64,000 nt of DNA from contig NZ_CP013940.1 in assembly GCF_001277215.2 (NCBI RefSeq), forward strand, positions 1,984,001 through 2,048,000. The letters are read 5' to 3'. Position numbers and translations under genes: made by a program. Source of the stretch: Cronobacter malonaticus LMG 23826. Its GTDB lineage: Bacteria; Pseudomonadota; Gammaproteobacteria; Enterobacterales; Enterobacteriaceae. The notes beneath the pieces were generated by a model. It did no database searches and was not told where the DNA came from. It saw nothing but the letters and a program-made list of their open reading frames with translations. Positions 34,707 to 45,877 of the stretch are shown piece after piece (positions within the stretch are counted from its first letter, which is position 1; each line of letters begins with the position of its first letter).

Positions 34707-34793
34707 GATTTTCCTCTGACCCACTGCGGCGTTTCTCCGCCATGATAGCGTTTATCCTCTATTCCTTTGATAAATGCTCATGGCGGAGTGTCA

Positions 34794-35321
34794 ATGTCCC
34801 GTTCTTATACCGTTCGTCGTCTCAGCGCGGCGGAAATCCCGACGTATCTTGATTCCCTGTGCGATGTGCTCACCGACTGCGTGGAAGGCGGCGCGTCGGT
34901 GAGTTTTATGCTGCCGTTCAGCGCGGAGAAAGCACGCGCCTTCTGGCTGGATGTGGCCCAAAGCGCGGCCCGTGACGAACGCGTCGTGCTCGCGGCGTTT
35001 GATGAGCAGGGGAAGGCCGTCGGCACCGCACAGCTTATTGTCAGCCAGCCGGAAAACCAGCCGCACCGCGCGGATGTCGCGAAACTGCTGGTGCACCGCC
35101 GCGCTCGCCGCGCCGGAATAGCTCAGGCGCTGATGCAGCAGCTTGAAAGCGAGGCCCGTAAAGCCGGTAAAACGGTGCTGGTGCTGGATACGTCCACCGG
35201 CAGCGATGCCGAACGCTTTTATTCACGCCATCAATGGGAAAGGGTCGGCGTGATCCCCCATTACGCCCTGATGCCAGACGGCAGTTCCTGTGGCACCACG
35301 CTTTTTTTTAAGCAGCTATAA
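34794..35321 (+). CDS. GNAT acetyltransferase
   Basis: Cytoplasmic N-acetyltransferase of 175 residues. The acetyl-CoA motif is ADVAKLLVHRRARRAGIAQA, followed by LVLDTSTGSDAERFYSRHQW and a C-terminal GTTLFFKQL. It resembles acetyltransferases annotated as tabtoxin-resistance-like, but the substrate cannot be told from sequence. GGAG precedes the ATG at 34794. It stands between the cyclase genes and uxaB and is probably a single-gene unit. Confidence 0.87.
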   Translation: MSRSYTVRRLSAAEIPTYLDSLCDVLTDCVEGGASVSFMLPFSAEKARAFWLDVAQSAARDERVVLAAFDEQGKAVGTAQLIVSQPENQPHRADVAKLLVHRRARRAGIAQALMQQLESEARKAGKTVLVLDTSTGSDAERFYSRHQWERVGVIPHYALMPDGSSCGTTLFFKQL

Positions 35322-35438
35322 AATTTTTTAATAAAACCGCTCAGTTTGATCGAAACGGGGTTTCATTAATGGTGGTTCTGATAGCGTTGACGTCAGTATC
35401 CGTCAGCGGTCTGCTGTTAATCCATCAAGGAACCCATT

Positions 35439-36890
35439 GTGAAAACATTGAATCGTCGTGATTTTCCCGGCGCGCTCTGGCCGGAGCGCATCATCCAGTT
35501 CGGTGAAGGGAACTTCCTGCGCGCTTTTATCGACTGGCAGGTTGATCTTCTCAATGAACATACCGATCTCAACGCCGGGGTGGTCGTGGTGCGTCCCATC
35601 GCCAGCGATTTCCCGCCGTCGCTCAGCACGCAGGACGGGCTGTATACCACGATTATTCGCGGTCTGAATGAGAAGGGCGAGGCGGTGAGCGAGTCACGAC
35701 TCATTCGTTCCGTGAATCGTGAAATCAGTGTTTATGCGCAGTACGACGAATTCCTTAGGCTTGCGCATAATCCGGATATTCGCTTTGTGTTTTCTAATAC
35801 GACCGAAGCGGGTATCAGCTATCACACCGGCGATAAATTCGATGACGCGCCAGCGGTGAGCTACCCGGCGAAACTCACGCGCCTGCTCTTTGAACGATTC
35901 AGCCATTTTAACGGCGCGCAGGTTAAAGGCTGGGTGATTATTCCGTGCGAGCTGATCGACTATAACGGCGAGGCGCTGCGCGAACTGGTGCTGCGCTATG
36001 CCCATGAGTGGGCGCTGCCGGCGGCCTTTACCGCCTGGCTTGAGAGTGCGAATACTTTTTGTTCGACGCTGGTTGATCGTATCGTCACGGGCTATCCGCG
36101 CGATGAAGTGGCGCAGCTTGAAGCGAGCCTTGGCTATCACGATGCGTTTCTGGATACCGCCGAACACTTTTATCTGTTCGTTATCCAGGGGCCGCAGTGG
36201 CTCGCAGAAGAGTTACGCCTCGATAAGCTGCCGCTCAATGTGCTGATTGTCGATGACATCAAGCCGTATAAGGCGCGCAAAGTGGCGATTCTGAACGGTG
36301 CGCATACCGCGCTGGTGCCGGTTGCTTTCCTGGCCGGGCTGGATACGGTGGGCGAGGCGATGGATGACGCGCAGATTTCTGCTTTCGTTGAGAAGGCCAT
36401 CCATGAGGAAATCATCCCGGTGCTGGCTCTCCCGCGCGAAGAGCTGGAATCTTTCGCCGCGGCGGTGGTGAGCCGTTTTCGCAACCCGTATATCAAACAT
36501 CAGCTCCTTTCCATCGCCCTTAACGGCATGACCAAATTCCGCACACGTATTCTGCCGCAGCTGCTGGCGGGGCAGGCGCAGACGGGCGTGCTGCCGCCAC
36601 GGCTGACCTTCGCGCTGGCCGCACTCATTGCGTTTTATCGCGGCGAGCGAAACGGAGAGGGCTATCCGCTTCAGGATGACGCGCACTGGCTGGCACGTTT
36701 TGAGCAGCTCTGGACGAAACTTGGCGATAACACCATTACGGTGCGTGAGCTGGTGGACGCGGTATTGGCCGATGGCGAGCACTGGGAGCAGGATCTGACC
36801 GCGGTGCCGGGGCTCGCGGAGCAGGTGACGCGCGATCTCGACGCCATCCTTAATCAGGGTATGCGTCACGCCGTCGCGCCGCTGTGCTGA
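35439..36890 (+). CDS. uxaB: Tagaturonate reductase (altronate oxidoreductase) UxaB
   Basis: NADH-dependent enzyme of 483 residues that reduces D-tagaturonate to D-altronate in galacturonate catabolism. It is very similar to E. coli Uxa[116 protein letters not shown]. It starts with GTG after AAGGAA. In E. coli it is controlled by ExuR; I could not identify a clear ExuR palindrome in the 117 bases upstream. No other hexuronate gene is in the window. Confidence 0.96.
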   Translation: MKTLNRRDFPGALWPERIIQFGEGNFLRAFIDWQVDLLNEHTDLNAGVVVVRPIASDFPPSLSTQDGLYTTIIRGLNEKGEAVSESRLIRSVNREISVYAQYDEFLRLAHNPDIRFVFSNTTEAGISYHTGDKFDDAPAVSYPAKLTRLLFERFSHFNGAQVKGWVIIPCELIDYNGEALRELVLRYAHEWALPAAFTAWLESANTFCSTLVDRIVTGYPRDEVAQLEASLGYHDAFLDTAEHFYLFVIQGPQWLAEELRLDKLPLNVLIVDDIKPYKARKVAILNGAHTALVPVAFLAGLDTVGEAMDDAQISAFVEKAIHEEIIPVLALPREELESFAAAVVSRFRNPYIKHQLLSIALNGMTKFRTRILPQLLAGQAQTGVLPPRLTFALAALIAFYRGERNGEGYPLQDDAHWLARFEQLWTKLGDNTITVRELVDAVLADGEHWEQDLTAVPGLAEQVTRDLDAILNQGMRHAVAPLC

Positions 36891-36912
36891 CAGGCGTATA
36901 CGATTCAAAGCG

Positions 36913-36936
36913 AACCCGGCGGCTGCCGGGTTTTTC
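36913..36936 (+). terminator. Terminator after uxaB
   Basis: AACCCGGC-GGCT-GCCGGGTT followed by TTTC, 20 bases after the stop. Confidence 0.88.
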
Positions 36937-37004
36937 ATAAAGACCTGATTTTAGTTACAACATACTTTGAATCAAGCTTAAAAACACTCACTTAAACGGC
37001 AGCA

Positions 37005-37055
37005 TTGTCTGCTTTCTGGCAGTGAACATCAGGCAAACCGTCACATTTCTCGCGC
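37005..37055 (+). promoter_or_regulatory. Possible PhoB-type sites upstream of the esterase
   Basis: Heptamers resembling the Pho-box half-site CTGTCAY recur every 11 bases: TTGTCTG (37005), CTGGCAG (37016), CATCAGG (37027) and CCGTCAC (37038). The matches are imperfect, but the 11-base phasing is that of Pho boxes, and the Salmonella homologue apeE is phosphate-controlled. Confidence 0.3.
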
Positions 37056-37160
37056 AGACTCTCAATTCCAGGCGTTAACCGGGTGCGCTTGCAGAAACGC
37101 TCTACACTCTATAACGCATGGCTTTCTTTCGATTTTTACCTCTGAAACGCAGGAGCGCGT

Positions 37161-39140
37161 ATGTCTTTTTCACTCTCTGGCCTTTCCCTGCGGGTAGGGC
37201 TGGCGCTGGGCTTAGCTTGTGGCGTTGCCGCGCCCGCGGCCGCCTGGGATAACCTCTATGTCTTTGGCGACAGCCTGAGCGATACCGGCAACAATGGCCG
37301 TTACACGTTCGACAGCAACCGCTATCCGCTGTATGACGAAATCCTCGCGCAAAAATATGGCCTGACGCTTGCGCCCTCTGATAAAGGCGGTAATAACTAC
37401 GCCGCAGGCGGCGGCATAGCGGTGCCCGCGCTGGGTTCTGACAACACTCAGGATCAGGTACAGCGTTATCTGAGCCAGACGAATGGCCGGGCAGACCGCG
37501 ACGGGCTGTATATCCACTATGTGGGCGGCAACGATCTGGGTGCCGCGGTGCTGCAACCGCTACAGGCGCAATCCATTGTTACCGGCAGCGCCACGGCGGC
37601 GGCCTCGCAGGTGCGCACGCTTTTAAACGCGGGCTCAGGGACGGTGATTGTGCCGACGGTGCCGGATGTCTCCGCGACGCCAACGTTAATAGAAACCGTT
37701 ATACAACTGGGAACGGCCGGTAACAGCGCCGCGCTACAGGCCGCGTTCACGTCCCTTGGCAATGCGCAAACCCCGACGCTTGCCGCGCGCCAGGAGGCGA
37801 TTCGCAACGCTTTCTACGCGGCGGCGGGCGAAGTCAGCCCGATTCCGGCGTTGCAACAGGCGCTTGGCGATGCGCTTTATTCCGCGTATGAAACAGCCGC
37901 CGGGCAGGTTTCGGCGTTAAGTCAGCTCTATAACGCGACCGAAGAGCAGGCGCTGGTCGCAAACGGCGGCGGCAATATCGTGCGTGCCGATATCAACGCC
38001 ATTTTCAACGAAATCCTCGCGAATCCGGCGCAGTTCGGCATTACCAATACCGCTGGCATGGCGTGCCCGCCGGGGCTTTCCGCGGCAGACTGTACGTCGT
38101 CGAGCGCCGGGTTTAATGCAAACCAGGCGTGGCTCTTTGCCGATCATCTGCATCCCAGTCCGCAGGTGCACCGCCTGATGGCGGATTATATCCAGTCGAT
38201 TCTCGCTGCACCGGCACAGGTGGCGCTGCTGAATAAAGCGACGGCGGCGCAGGTGCAGAACAGCCGCGCCACGCTCGACAGCCGTTATCAGCAACGCCGT
38301 ACCGAGCAGGCGGAACAGGGCAGCGCAGGTGTGTTCGGCGGCTACAGCGGCGAATATGCGCGCTACACGAAAAACGAGACCGGCGACGGCAGCGCCAACA
38401 CGAATAATCTGACGATCGGTGCGGATTACCGGGTGACGGAAAACTGGCTGGTCGGCGCGCTGATTGCCGGGTCGCTCGATGACCAGCGCCCGACCGATAA
38501 CCTGAGCTATGACGCGCGCGGTTATCAGGCGGCGCTCTTTACCGCGGTTGATTTCGGGCCGGGCTGGGTCAACGCCGATGTCCACTGGCTGAAAGGCGAG
38601 TACCGCAATATCCAGCGCCGCGTGGTGTTAGGGCCGCTGACGCGCGTCGAGACAGGCGAAACCGATGCCAAACTCTGGGGGGCGCGTCTGACCGCCGGGC
38701 TGGATCTGCCGGTGACCCGCGCGCTCACGACCGGACCGGTGGTGCAGTACGCGTGGGATTACAGCCACGTGGATGGTTACAGTGAAGCGGGCGACGACAG
38801 CACCGCGATGCGCTTTCGCGATCAGAATTTCCATTCGCAAATCGGCAGCATCGGCTGGCGTCTTGATGCCGATATCGGCCCGGTAAAACCGTATGCGCAG
38901 GTCGATTATAAGCATCAGTTTGGCGATTCGGTCTGGCGCGGTCAGGGCGGGTTGAAATCAACGTCGCTCACCTTCAGCCGCGACGGGGCGCAGGATGACA
39001 AAAACTGGATGGATATCACCGCCGGTGCCAGCGTCGCGCTGAGCAGCAATGTGTCGGCGTTCGCGGCGCTGTCGCAAACCGCAGGGCTTAGCAGCGGCGA
39101 GCAGACGCGCTATAACGTCGGCCTCAGCGCCTCGTTCTGA
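37161..39140 (+). CDS. apeE: Autotransporter GDSL esterase (ApeE/EstA type)
   Basis: Outer-membrane esterase of 659 residues. A signal peptide (cleaved near AAA-WD, about residue 29) precedes a GDSL hydrolase passenger: nucleophile Ser in FGDSLSDTGNN, oxyanion Gly/Asn in NNYAAGG and VGGNDLG, and the Asp/His pair in FADHLHPSPQVH (about 330). A linker helix leads to a C-terminal autotransporter barrel from about 380 (GVFGGYSGEYARY) ending in VGLSASF with a terminal phenylalanine. Salmonella ApeE hydrolyses fatty-acid and naphthyl esters at the cell surface. The natural substrate here is unknown. Confidence 0.92.
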   Translation: MSFSLSGLSLRVGLALGLACGVAAPAAAWDNLYVFGDSLSDTGNNGRYTFDSNRYPLYDEILAQKYGLTLAPSDKGGNNYAAGGGIAVPALGSDNTQDQVQRYLSQTNGRADRDGLYIHYVGGNDLGAAVLQPLQAQSIVTGSATAAASQVRTLLNAGSGTVIVPTVPDVSATPTLIETVIQLGTAGNSAALQAAFTSLGNAQTPTLAARQEAIRNAFYAAAGEVSPIPALQQALGDALYSAYETAAGQVSALSQLYNATEEQALVANGGGNIVRADINAIFNEILANPAQFGITNTAGMACPPGLSAADCTSSSAGFNANQAWLFADHLHPSPQVHRLMADYIQSILAAPAQVALLNKATAAQVQNSRATLDSRYQQRRTEQAEQGSAGVFGGYSGEYARYTKNETGDGSANTNNLTIGADYRVTENWLVGALIAGSLDDQRPTDNLSYDARGYQAALFTAVDFGPGWVNADVHWLKGEYRNIQRRVVLGPLTRVETGETDAKLWGARLTAGLDLPVTRALTTGPVVQYAWDYSHVDGYSEAGDDSTAMRFRDQNFHSQIGSIGWRLDADIGPVKPYAQVDYKHQFGDSVWRGQGGLKSTSLTFSRDGAQDDKNWMDITAGASVALSSNVSAFAALSQTAGLSSGEQTRYNVGLSASF

Positions 39141-39160
39141 GTCAATTCACGCCATAAAAA

Positions 39161-39190
39161 AGGGCAGCCATCGGGCTGCCCTCTGTTTTT
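39161..39190. terminator. Terminator between the esterase and treF
   Basis: AGGGCAGCC-ATCG-GGCTGCCCT followed by CTGTTTTT, with AAAAAA on the other side, so it can serve both convergent genes. Confidence 0.88.
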
Positions 39191-39202
39191 GCGATAAACC
39201 AG

Positions 39203-40843
39203 TTACGGCTCGCCATACAGCGCAATCAGACGGCGCGTGACGCCGTTGGTCCAGCCGAAGCCGTCCTGCAACGGGTATTCACCCCCACCACCAGGACGCG
39301 GCGAATAGTCGGCGATATGGTACTTCTCAATGAGCTTATGGTTCTCATTGTAGAATCGTTTCACCGTACGCAACCAGTTATTGGCAATGATGTCTGCCAG
39401 CGCGTCGTCGCCATAGTTTTTCAGGCCCTGAATAGCCATCCACTGAAGCGGTGCCCAGCCGTTCGGTTTATCCCACTGCTGTTCCGTTTCCACTTCGGTG
39501 GTCAGGATACCGCCAGGGCAGAGCAGACGTTCACGCAGATTCGTCGCGATGCGATCCGCTTGTGCGTAGCTCGCAAGCCCGACATACAGCGGCACCACGC
39601 AGGCGGCGGAGAACGACGCGAGCTGGCCGCGACGCCAGTCGTAATCGCGAAATGCGCCCATATCGTTATCCCACAGGTAGCGGTTAATCGCCTCGCGGCG
39701 ATCGATCGCCTTTTTGCGGAACACCGTCGCGGTGGCCGGAATACCTTTTAACTGCGCAATGTTGGCGATAGCGGTTTCCAGCTTGTAGAGAAACGCGTTG
39801 AGATCCACCGGCAAAAAGTGCGTGGTACGGATGCTCGCCAGACGGTCAGGATCGCGCAGCCAGCGGGAGGAGTAGTCCCAGCCGGAGGCCGCGCCCGCGC
39901 GCAGATCGCGATAGACCTCGCTCGCCGGACGACCGGAGAGCTTCGCGGTTTCCACATCCTCGCGCCAGGATTCGTCACGCGGCGTATCGCGGTCGTCCCA
40001 GTAACGGTTAAGCACCGTCCCGTCGGCCATTTTCACCACATGGCGAAAGGCCTGGCCTGGCTCCAGCGTGTCGGCACCGTCCATCCAGAAAGCGTATTCC
40101 ATCAGCAGATGATCCAGATAGCGCCGCGCGCCGCGCACGCCATCTTCTTCGAACAGCTCGACCATCAGCGCAAACACCGGCGGCTGCGAGCGGCTCAGAT
40201 AATACGTGCGGTTGCCGTTCGGGATATGCCCGTAGTTTTCAATCATCCAGGCGAAGTTATCCGCCATGCAGCGCAGCATATCGTGACGGCCGCTTTCGGC
40301 AAGGCCAAGCATGGTGAAATAGGAGTCCCAGTAATAGGTCTCCGTAAAGCGCCCGCCTGGCACGATATACGCCTGCGGCAGCGGCAGCAGCGAGGAGTTT
40401 TCCAGATGCTCATGCGGCTGGCGCGTCAGTATCGGCCATAAATTGTCGATGTGCTCGGTCAGCGTCCGGTTCGGGTCCGAGACATACGGATTGGTGTTGA
40501 TCACCGGAAAGTAAAAGTGTTCTTCGACAAAACGGCGCAGGTCGAAGTTCGGCAGGCGTTTGGCCTGACGATAGTTCATCAGAATAGTCAGCGGCGACAC
40601 TTTCGGCGCGCAGTCCGGGAACGTCTTACTGTCCGCAAAAATACGGGAGGCCTGAACATGCTCAAACAGCTCTAAATAGCGGTCTGCCGGCGTCAGCGCG
40701 TCGGGGGATGGCATGCCTTCGATCGATTCAGGCTGCGGCTCGACGTCGCGGGTATCCGGAATAATTTCACCCGATTCAGGGTCCATACGCGCCTTCTCAG
40801 CTAATTCCTCTGTGAAAGGTAAGCGTGTTGTCTGTTGAAACAT
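39203..40843 (-). CDS. treF: Cytoplasmic trehalase TreF
   Basis: Glycoside hydrolase family 37 enzyme of 546 residues that splits trehalose into two glucose molecules. It lacks a signal peptide, which separates it from periplasmic TreA. Both trehalase signatures are present: [15 protein letters not shown] (about 162-176) and [13 protein letters not shown] (about 460-472). The catalytic acid lies in [11 protein letters not shown], and the C-terminal [18 protein letters not shown] is typical. In E. coli, treF supports osmoadaptation by degrading internal trehalose. It is a single-gene unit, read towards the esterase. Confidence 0.96.
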   Translation of the reverse strand: MFQQTTRLPFTEELAEKARMDPESGEIIPDTRDVEPQPESIEGMPSPDALTPADRYLELFEHVQASRIFADSKTFPDCAPKVSPLTILMNYRQAKRLPNFDLRRFVEEHFYFPVINTNPYVSDPNRTLTEHIDNLWPILTRQPHEHLENSSLLPLPQAYIVPGGRFTETYYWDSYFTMLGLAESGRHDMLRCMADNFAWMIENYGHIPNGNRTYYLSRSQPPVFALMVELFEEDGVRGARRYLDHLLMEYAFWMDGADTLEPGQAFRHVVKMADGTVLNRYWDDRDTPRDESWREDVETAKLSGRPASEVYRDLRAGAASGWDYSSRWLRDPDRLASIRTTHFLPVDLNAFLYKLETAIANIAQLKGIPATATVFRKKAIDRREAINRYLWDNDMGAFRDYDWRRGQLASFSAACVVPLYVGLASYAQADRIATNLRERLLCPGGILTTEVETEQQWDKPNGWAPLQWMAIQGLKNYGDDALADIIANNWLRTVKRFYNENHKLIEKYHIADYSPRPGGGGEYPLQDGFGWTNGVTRRLIALYGEP

Positions 40844-40940
40844 GCTAATACGTACCTCCAGAGCGGCTTTCGTTTCAGATTCTGTAAGTTTAGCAAATCG
40901 TTATCGCTCTTTAACCGGGCGGCAAAGAGTTTAAGAAGAG

Positions 40941-40964
40941 ACTGAACGCCGCGGGGCGTTCAGT
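40941..40964 (-). terminator. Terminator of the leftward glucan operon
   Basis: A ten-pair stem, ACTGAACGCC with GGCGTTCAGT around a four-base loop, lies 25 bases after the GH2 stop. Read leftwards it is followed by CTCTTCTT. Confidence 0.75.
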
Positions 40965-40988
40965 TATCCGTACAGTGTGCTTAACGCC

Positions 40989-43196
40989 TCAGGGTGCGAC
41001 GGTGGTCTCATAGAAGTTACGACCAACCGTTTTGCCTTGCGCATCAAGGATTTCATACTCGATGCGCAGCGCGCCTGGGGCTGCGGGAGTGAACGTCAAC
41101 TGCGCCACCTGGCGGCCAGAGTCAGGCGGGAGGGTCATCGGTTTGCTCTCTTGCTGCCCGGCAATGCCGGGCGTTTTCACGCGCCAGCGCAGTGTACACC
41201 CGTCGCAGGGCGAAAAACTATCGTTTATCGCCCATAATTTGACCACTCCGGGCGTACCGGCGCGCCAGTTAAGCGTGACCGGCTCGATGGATGGCAACAG
41301 CGGCTGATACGCGCGTTGCAGCGCGTAATAACCGGCTTTCGGCTGACGCAGATAATCCACCACGCCCCAGTTAATCGACGGCCAGGTTTCGACAAACATA
41401 AAGTGGAAAAGGGCGGTTACGGGTTGATACCGCTGGCGTCGGTAGCTCTCTGCCGCCATGCCTACTAAATCAGCCTGGTATTTCTGCGTGTTATGGATAA
41501 ATTCGTCCATATTTTTACCGCGCGGGATTTTGGCGAAGCCAAACGTCTGGAACGGCTGGAAGTTATGGTATTTCCAGATTTCCCAGTCGGGATCGTCCGC
41601 TTTTGTCGAGGCGGGCCAGCGTTTGTCGGCAGGGATAATCGTTTTCAGCGTCGAGAGTTTCGGCAGCGCCTGTGCGCCAAATTCCGTAATAATGCCGGTT
41701 TTCGCCGGTTGCAGCACATCCGTCATCACGCCGAAATACCAGCCCTGCCAGTAGTGCTCTTCCACCGCCGAGAAACGGTGCACAATGCGGCTGTCGTCTT
41801 TAGCGAGGGCGTCTGCGACGCGTTCCGTCAGAACGCGGTTAAGATCCTTATGCCAGTCCGGGAAGCGCTTTTCCATCCACGGCGAATTCCACGGCGGCTC
41901 GTTGTGGCCGCCCCAGGCGATAATGGCCGGTGAGTTACCGATCTGTTCGGTCATCTCCAGACTTTGCCGCGCGGCGTTATCGGCAAATTCAGGCGTGTCC
42001 TTATAGCCCCACTGGAGCGGCACGTCCTGCCAGATCATCAGCCCCATCTCGTCGGCCATGCGATAAAGCGGACGGCCCGCCACGTGGCCGTGGACGCGAA
42101 TGGCGTTGGCGTTCATTTTCAGCGCGAGAGAGATATCGCGACGATATTTTTTCTCATCCATCTCGCTGAGCCACGGCGAGCCGATATAGTTGCTGCCCTT
42201 AATGAAAATGCGTTTACCGTTCAGCACCCAGCCTTTGTTATCCGGCTGTTCGACAATCTGGCGCAGGCCAGTGCGGCTCGTAATGCGCTCCATTTCACCT
42301 TTGTCGTCGCTGAAGGTCGCGCTAACGCGGTAGAGGTGCGGAAAGCCATAGCCTTTCGGCCACCAGAGCTGCGCGCGCTCCATGGGTAGCGTCAATGTCA
42401 GACGCTGCGGCGTGGTGCCGGTCGCCTCGAGACGTACTTTCTGTTTTTGCGTGAAGTGGTCGCCGTTAAAATTTGCCGGCCGGGCGCGCAGGGTCAGTTC
42501 CACCTCGCGCGCCTGCGTGGCGCGATAAACTACTTCGACGCGAAGCTGCGGTTTATCAAGCCCGTGCTGGAAATCGGGGCGCAGGATCAGGTTATCGACC
42601 GTCACGCCGCGGCTCAGATGCAGCCGCACCGGCGCCCAAATGCCGCCCGAGTTGGCGTCCTGGCCGCGCGGCGACCAGGCACCGCCGGGGCGGGTATCAT
42701 GCTGATTCAAGACGCCTTTTACCATCGTTTTATGCAGTGGCCAGATGGTTTTGGGGTCTTCAAAGGGGCTGTCGACACGCACCGCCAGCTTGTTGTGACG
42801 TTGTAACTTTTCGGTGATGTCATATGCGAAACGCTGGAAATAGCCCTCGTGCCTGCCGAGCGGCTGTTGGTTCAGCCAGGCGTCGGCGTAGTAATCCACA
42901 CCGTCAAACACCAGCGTCGCCATCGTATCTTCCGGTAACGGCGGCAGGGTAAACTCATGGCGATACCAGAGCACGCCCTGATGATCCCAGCCCGCCGTGT
43001 ACCAGTTCGCGGGCACCCGCAATGTGCGCCAGTCGCGCACCGGGCCTTGCTGGCCCATAAACGCCGCGTCATTGCCGTCGTGGGCGCGCCAGTCGCCCGC
43101 GAGCGACCAGCTGGCGGGCACCGGCACCGATGGCGCTTCTCTGGCGGCAACTGCGCCGCTTGTGAGCACGAATAACGCACAGGCCAGACGTTTCAT
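40989..43196 (-). CDS. Exported glycoside hydrolase family 2 enzyme
   Basis: Predicted periplasmic glycosidase of 735 residues with a signal peptide ([18 protein letters not shown]). The GH2 order is visible: sugar-binding jelly roll (about 30-200, GVDYYADAWLNQQPLGRHEG), immunoglobulin-like domain (about 200-320), and the barrel (about 320-620) beginning WVLNGKRIFIKGSNYIGSPW. The acid/base Glu is in IIAWGGHNEPPWN and the nucleophile Glu in GIITEFGAQA. Beta-mannosidase, beta-galactosidase and glucuronidase activities occur in the family; the specificity is not readable. Two adjacent ATGs exist; the second (43196) has the better distance from GGAGG. It is the last gene of a seven-gene overlapping operon, so it probably trims the polysaccharide made by the GT2 enzyme. 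Confidence 0.88.
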   Translation of the reverse strand: MKRLACALFVLTSGAVAAREAPSVPVPASWSLAGDWRAHDGNDAAFMGQQGPVRDWRTLRVPANWYTAGWDHQGVLWYRHEFTLPPLPEDTMATLVFDGVDYYADAWLNQQPLGRHEGYFQRFAYDITEKLQRHNKLAVRVDSPFEDPKTIWPLHKTMVKGVLNQHDTRPGGAWSPRGQDANSGGIWAPVRLHLSRGVTVDNLILRPDFQHGLDKPQLRVEVVYRATQAREVELTLRARPANFNGDHFTQKQKVRLEATGTTPQRLTLTLPMERAQLWWPKGYGFPHLYRVSATFSDDKGEMERITSRTGLRQIVEQPDNKGWVLNGKRIFIKGSNYIGSPWLSEMDEKKYRRDISLALKMNANAIRVHGHVAGRPLYRMADEMGLMIWQDVPLQWGYKDTPEFADNAARQSLEMTEQIGNSPAIIAWGGHNEPPWNSPWMEKRFPDWHKDLNRVLTERVADALAKDDSRIVHRFSAVEEHYWQGWYFGVMTDVLQPAKTGIITEFGAQALPKLSTLKTIIPADKRWPASTKADDPDWEIWKYHNFQPFQTFGFAKIPRGKNMDEFIHNTQKYQADLVGMAAESYRRQRYQPVTALFHFMFVETWPSINWGVVDYLRQPKAGYYALQRAYQPLLPSIEPVTLNWRAGTPGVVKLWAINDSFSPCDGCTLRWRVKTPGIAGQQESKPMTLPPDSGRQVAQLTFTPAAPGALRIEYEILDAQGKTVGRNFYETTVAP

Positions 43197-45877
43197 CATC
43201 CCTCCAGCAGTTGAATCAGGAATTCACGCACGCGACGCTGCTGCGTCCCGAGCGCCTGACGCCATGCCTCGCGCTGCGCCGATGGCGCGCCAGGCTCCTG
43301 GCTTTCTATCTCCTGCAGCAGCGCGGTCAGCCCGTCAAAGCCGAACGTCGCCGCTTCGCCGCGAAGCTTATGCGCCAGCCGGTGCGCCTGCTCGCCGTCG
43401 CCTGCGGCAAGCGCGGCATCGAGCAGCCCGGCCAGTTCGTCAAAGCCTTCGGAAAACAGCCCGAGCAGCTCTTTTAACAGCCCCATATCGCCGTCGAACG
43501 CGGCCAGCAGCTGCGCGCTGTCCGGGAGGCCATCGGGCGGCGGCGGGGCGCTTTGTGGAGCGAAGCGCGAAAGCTCTTCGGCGAGCGCGACCAGCGCCAC
43601 CGGTTTTGAGAGATAGCCGTCAAAGCCCATCGCGAGGCAGCGTTCGCGGTCGCCCTGCATGGCATGAGCCGTCATTACAATCGCAATCTGATGCCCGCCG
43701 CGCAGCGCCTCTTCCTGGCGTAGCGCGCGGATTGCCGCTTCGCCGTCCATGACCGGCATCTGCAAATCCATCAGAAGAATATCCCAGCCGCCGTGACGCC
43801 ATTGCTCAAGCGCCAGCAGGCCGTTATCCACCGTCACGCACTCATGGCCGAGTTTTTCCAGCAGGCGCACCGCCAGCAGTTGGTTCACAGGGTTATCCTC
43901 CGCCAGCAAAATGCGCATCGGCGTGCTGTATGCCAGTTCAGGCACCGTGGGTGCTACGGGTGCGGCCTGCTCAGTTCTGGCGGGTTCCGGGCGCAGCGCC
44001 TCGCCAAGCGCGCGTGCCAGCTCCTGCTGATCGACTGGCTTATTGAGATACCAGGCAATGCCGGTACGCCGCAGTGTGGAGAGATCGAGATCGCGGCTCA
44101 TGGAACTGAGCATAATAATTTTGCTGCGCGACGCCTGCGGGAGCACAGAGATCTCAAGCGCCAGCGAGATGCCGTCCATTTCCGGCATCTGGGCGTCGAG
44201 GACGATCACCGGGAAATCGCTGTCATTTTCAAGCAGCGCCAGCGCGCCCGTGGCACCGGAAACGCATACCGGGTTCAGGCCGAGCTGATTCAGCATCGCC
44301 TGCATCAGACGGCGGTTAGTGGCGTTGTCATCCACCACCAGCACGCGCTCGCCGCTGAAGTGGGTCAGCGGCTGAACTTCTGGCGTCGCCTGCGCCGCGC
44401 TTTGCAGCGGCAGGGTAAAGCTGAATTCACTGCCCTGATTCGCTTCACTGGCGACGGTCAGCAGCCCGCCCATCATCGCCACCAGCCTGGCGGATATGGT
44501 CAACCCCAGCCCGGTACCGCCGTAACGGCGGGTGGTAGAGGTATCCGCCTGGCTAAAGGCTTCAAAAATTACCTGCTGTTTTTCCGGCGGGATGCCGATG
44601 CCGCTGTCGCGCACCCGAAAGCGCCATTCGCCGGGCTGCGGGCCAGGCGCTACCGCCAGCAATATTTCGCCCTGATGCGTAAATTTCAGCGCGTTACTGA
44701 GCAGGTTGGTCAGCACCTGGCGCAGACGCACCACATCAACACGCAGCGTCTCGGGTACGCGCTCATCCACCTCGACCAGCAGCTCTATCTGCTTTTCGCT
44801 CGCAAGCGGCATCAGCGGGCGCACCAGCGACTGTATAAACGGCCGCAGCGCCACATACTCTTCATGCAGGACGATTTTGCCCGCCTCGATTTTCGAGAAA
44901 TCGAGAATGTCGTCGATGATGTGCAGCAGCGACTGCGCCGAACTCATCACCAGCGTCAGGTATTCCCGCTGTTCGCTGTCTAAATCGGTATCAAGACAGA
45001 GCTGCGTCATGCCGAGAATGCCGTTCATGGGCGTGCGGATCTCATGGCTCATGTTGGCGAGAAACGCGCTTTTGGCTTCATTCGCGGCGCGCGCGGCGTT
45101 GGCCGCCTCGCGGGAGAGCAGCTCGGCCTCTTTGCGCCGGGTGATATCCTGAAGCGTGCCAATGAGCCGCTCAATCTGGCCGGTGACGGTGAGCGCGATG
45201 ATCTGCCCGGAGAGCAGCATCCACAGCCACTGGCCACTGCGATGCTGAACACGGATCTCGCATTCAAAAACGGGCATCTGGTGTTCACTGGCGCGCTGCA
45301 TGGCGTTTTTCAGCAGATCCCGGTCGTCCGGGTGGATCAGCGAGAGCAGAAAATGGCTGGTATGCTGTAACTGGCCGCGCGGCTCGCCGAGCAGATTCAA
45401 AAAGGCGTCGTTGAGATGCAGTGCGTCAGTCGTGACCTGCCAGTCCCAGATGCCGATATGAATCGATTCGGCGGCCAGCAGGAAGTCGTCATGCAGAAGC
45501 TGGCGCGTATTCTGTACGTTATCGAGCGCGCTGATATCGGTATGCAGGCTGATGATGCCGCCGTCGGCGGTGCGCTGATGCTGAATAAACAGCCGCCACG
45601 CATGTAACTGACGCACTTCGCAGTGGCCATCGTGACGACAATTCGCAAGCAGGGAGGCGATAAGCGTATCGCGGCTGCGGCTGTCGGTCTGATAGCCCGC
45701 GTTGATAAACACCTCCGCCAGCGCGCTTAACGCTGCGCCCTCAACCAGATGCGCTTCAATGCCAGGATAAAAGCGGCTTACCTGCGCGTTCCAGGCGACC
45801 AGCCGCTCGTCTTTATCATAAAACAGCAGGGCGGCGGGCAGCGCGTCGAGCGCCGTTGCAAAGGCGTCATTATTCAT
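43196..45877 (-). CDS. Hybrid sensor histidine kinase (PAS-PAS-HisKA-HATPase-REC-REC-HPt)
   Basis: Soluble hybrid kinase of 893 residues with no membrane helices, so it reads a cytoplasmic signal. Domains in order: PAS (about 1-125), PAS with PAC (about 135-250), dimerisation/phosphoacceptor with His278 ([14 protein letters not shown]), ATPase (N-box [37 protein letters not shown]), receiver 1 with Asp561 ([12 protein letters not shown]), receiver 2 with Asp704 ([14 protein letters not shown]), and an HPt with His836 ([14 protein letters not shown]). Its start overlaps the globin-like gene stop by four bases. The HPt could pass phosphate to the response regulator of the divergent arm (54872); this is inferred from proximity. 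Confidence 0.92.
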   Translation of the reverse strand: MNNDAFATALDALPAALLFYDKDERLVAWNAQVSRFYPGIEAHLVEGAALSALAEVFINAGYQTDSRSRDTLIASLLANCRHDGHCEVRQLHAWRLFIQHQRTADGGIISLHTDISALDNVQNTRQLLHDDFLLAAESIHIGIWDWQVTTDALHLNDAFLNLLGEPRGQLQHTSHFLLSLIHPDDRDLLKNAMQRASEHQMPVFECEIRVQHRSGQWLWMLLSGQIIALTVTGQIERLIGTLQDITRRKEAELLSREAANAARAANEAKSAFLANMSHEIRTPMNGILGMTQLCLDTDLDSEQREYLTLVMSSAQSLLHIIDDILDFSKIEAGKIVLHEEYVALRPFIQSLVRPLMPLASEKQIELLVEVDERVPETLRVDVVRLRQVLTNLLSNALKFTHQGEILLAVAPGPQPGEWRFRVRDSGIGIPPEKQQVIFEAFSQADTSTTRRYGGTGLGLTISARLVAMMGGLLTVASEANQGSEFSFTLPLQSAAQATPEVQPLTHFSGERVLVVDDNATNRRLMQAMLNQLGLNPVCVSGATGALALLENDSDFPVIVLDAQMPEMDGISLALEISVLPQASRSKIIMLSSMSRDLDLSTLRRTGIAWYLNKPVDQQELARALGEALRPEPARTEQAAPVAPTVPELAYSTPMRILLAEDNPVNQLLAVRLLEKLGHECVTVDNGLLALEQWRHGGWDILLMDLQMPVMDGEAAIRALRQEEALRGGHQIAIVMTAHAMQGDRERCLAMGFDGYLSKPVALVALAEELSRFAPQSAPPPPDGLPDSAQLLAAFDGDMGLLKELLGLFSEGFDELAGLLDAALAAGDGEQAHRLAHKLRGEAATFGFDGLTALLQEIESQEPGAPSAQREAWRQALGTQQRRVREFLIQLLEG

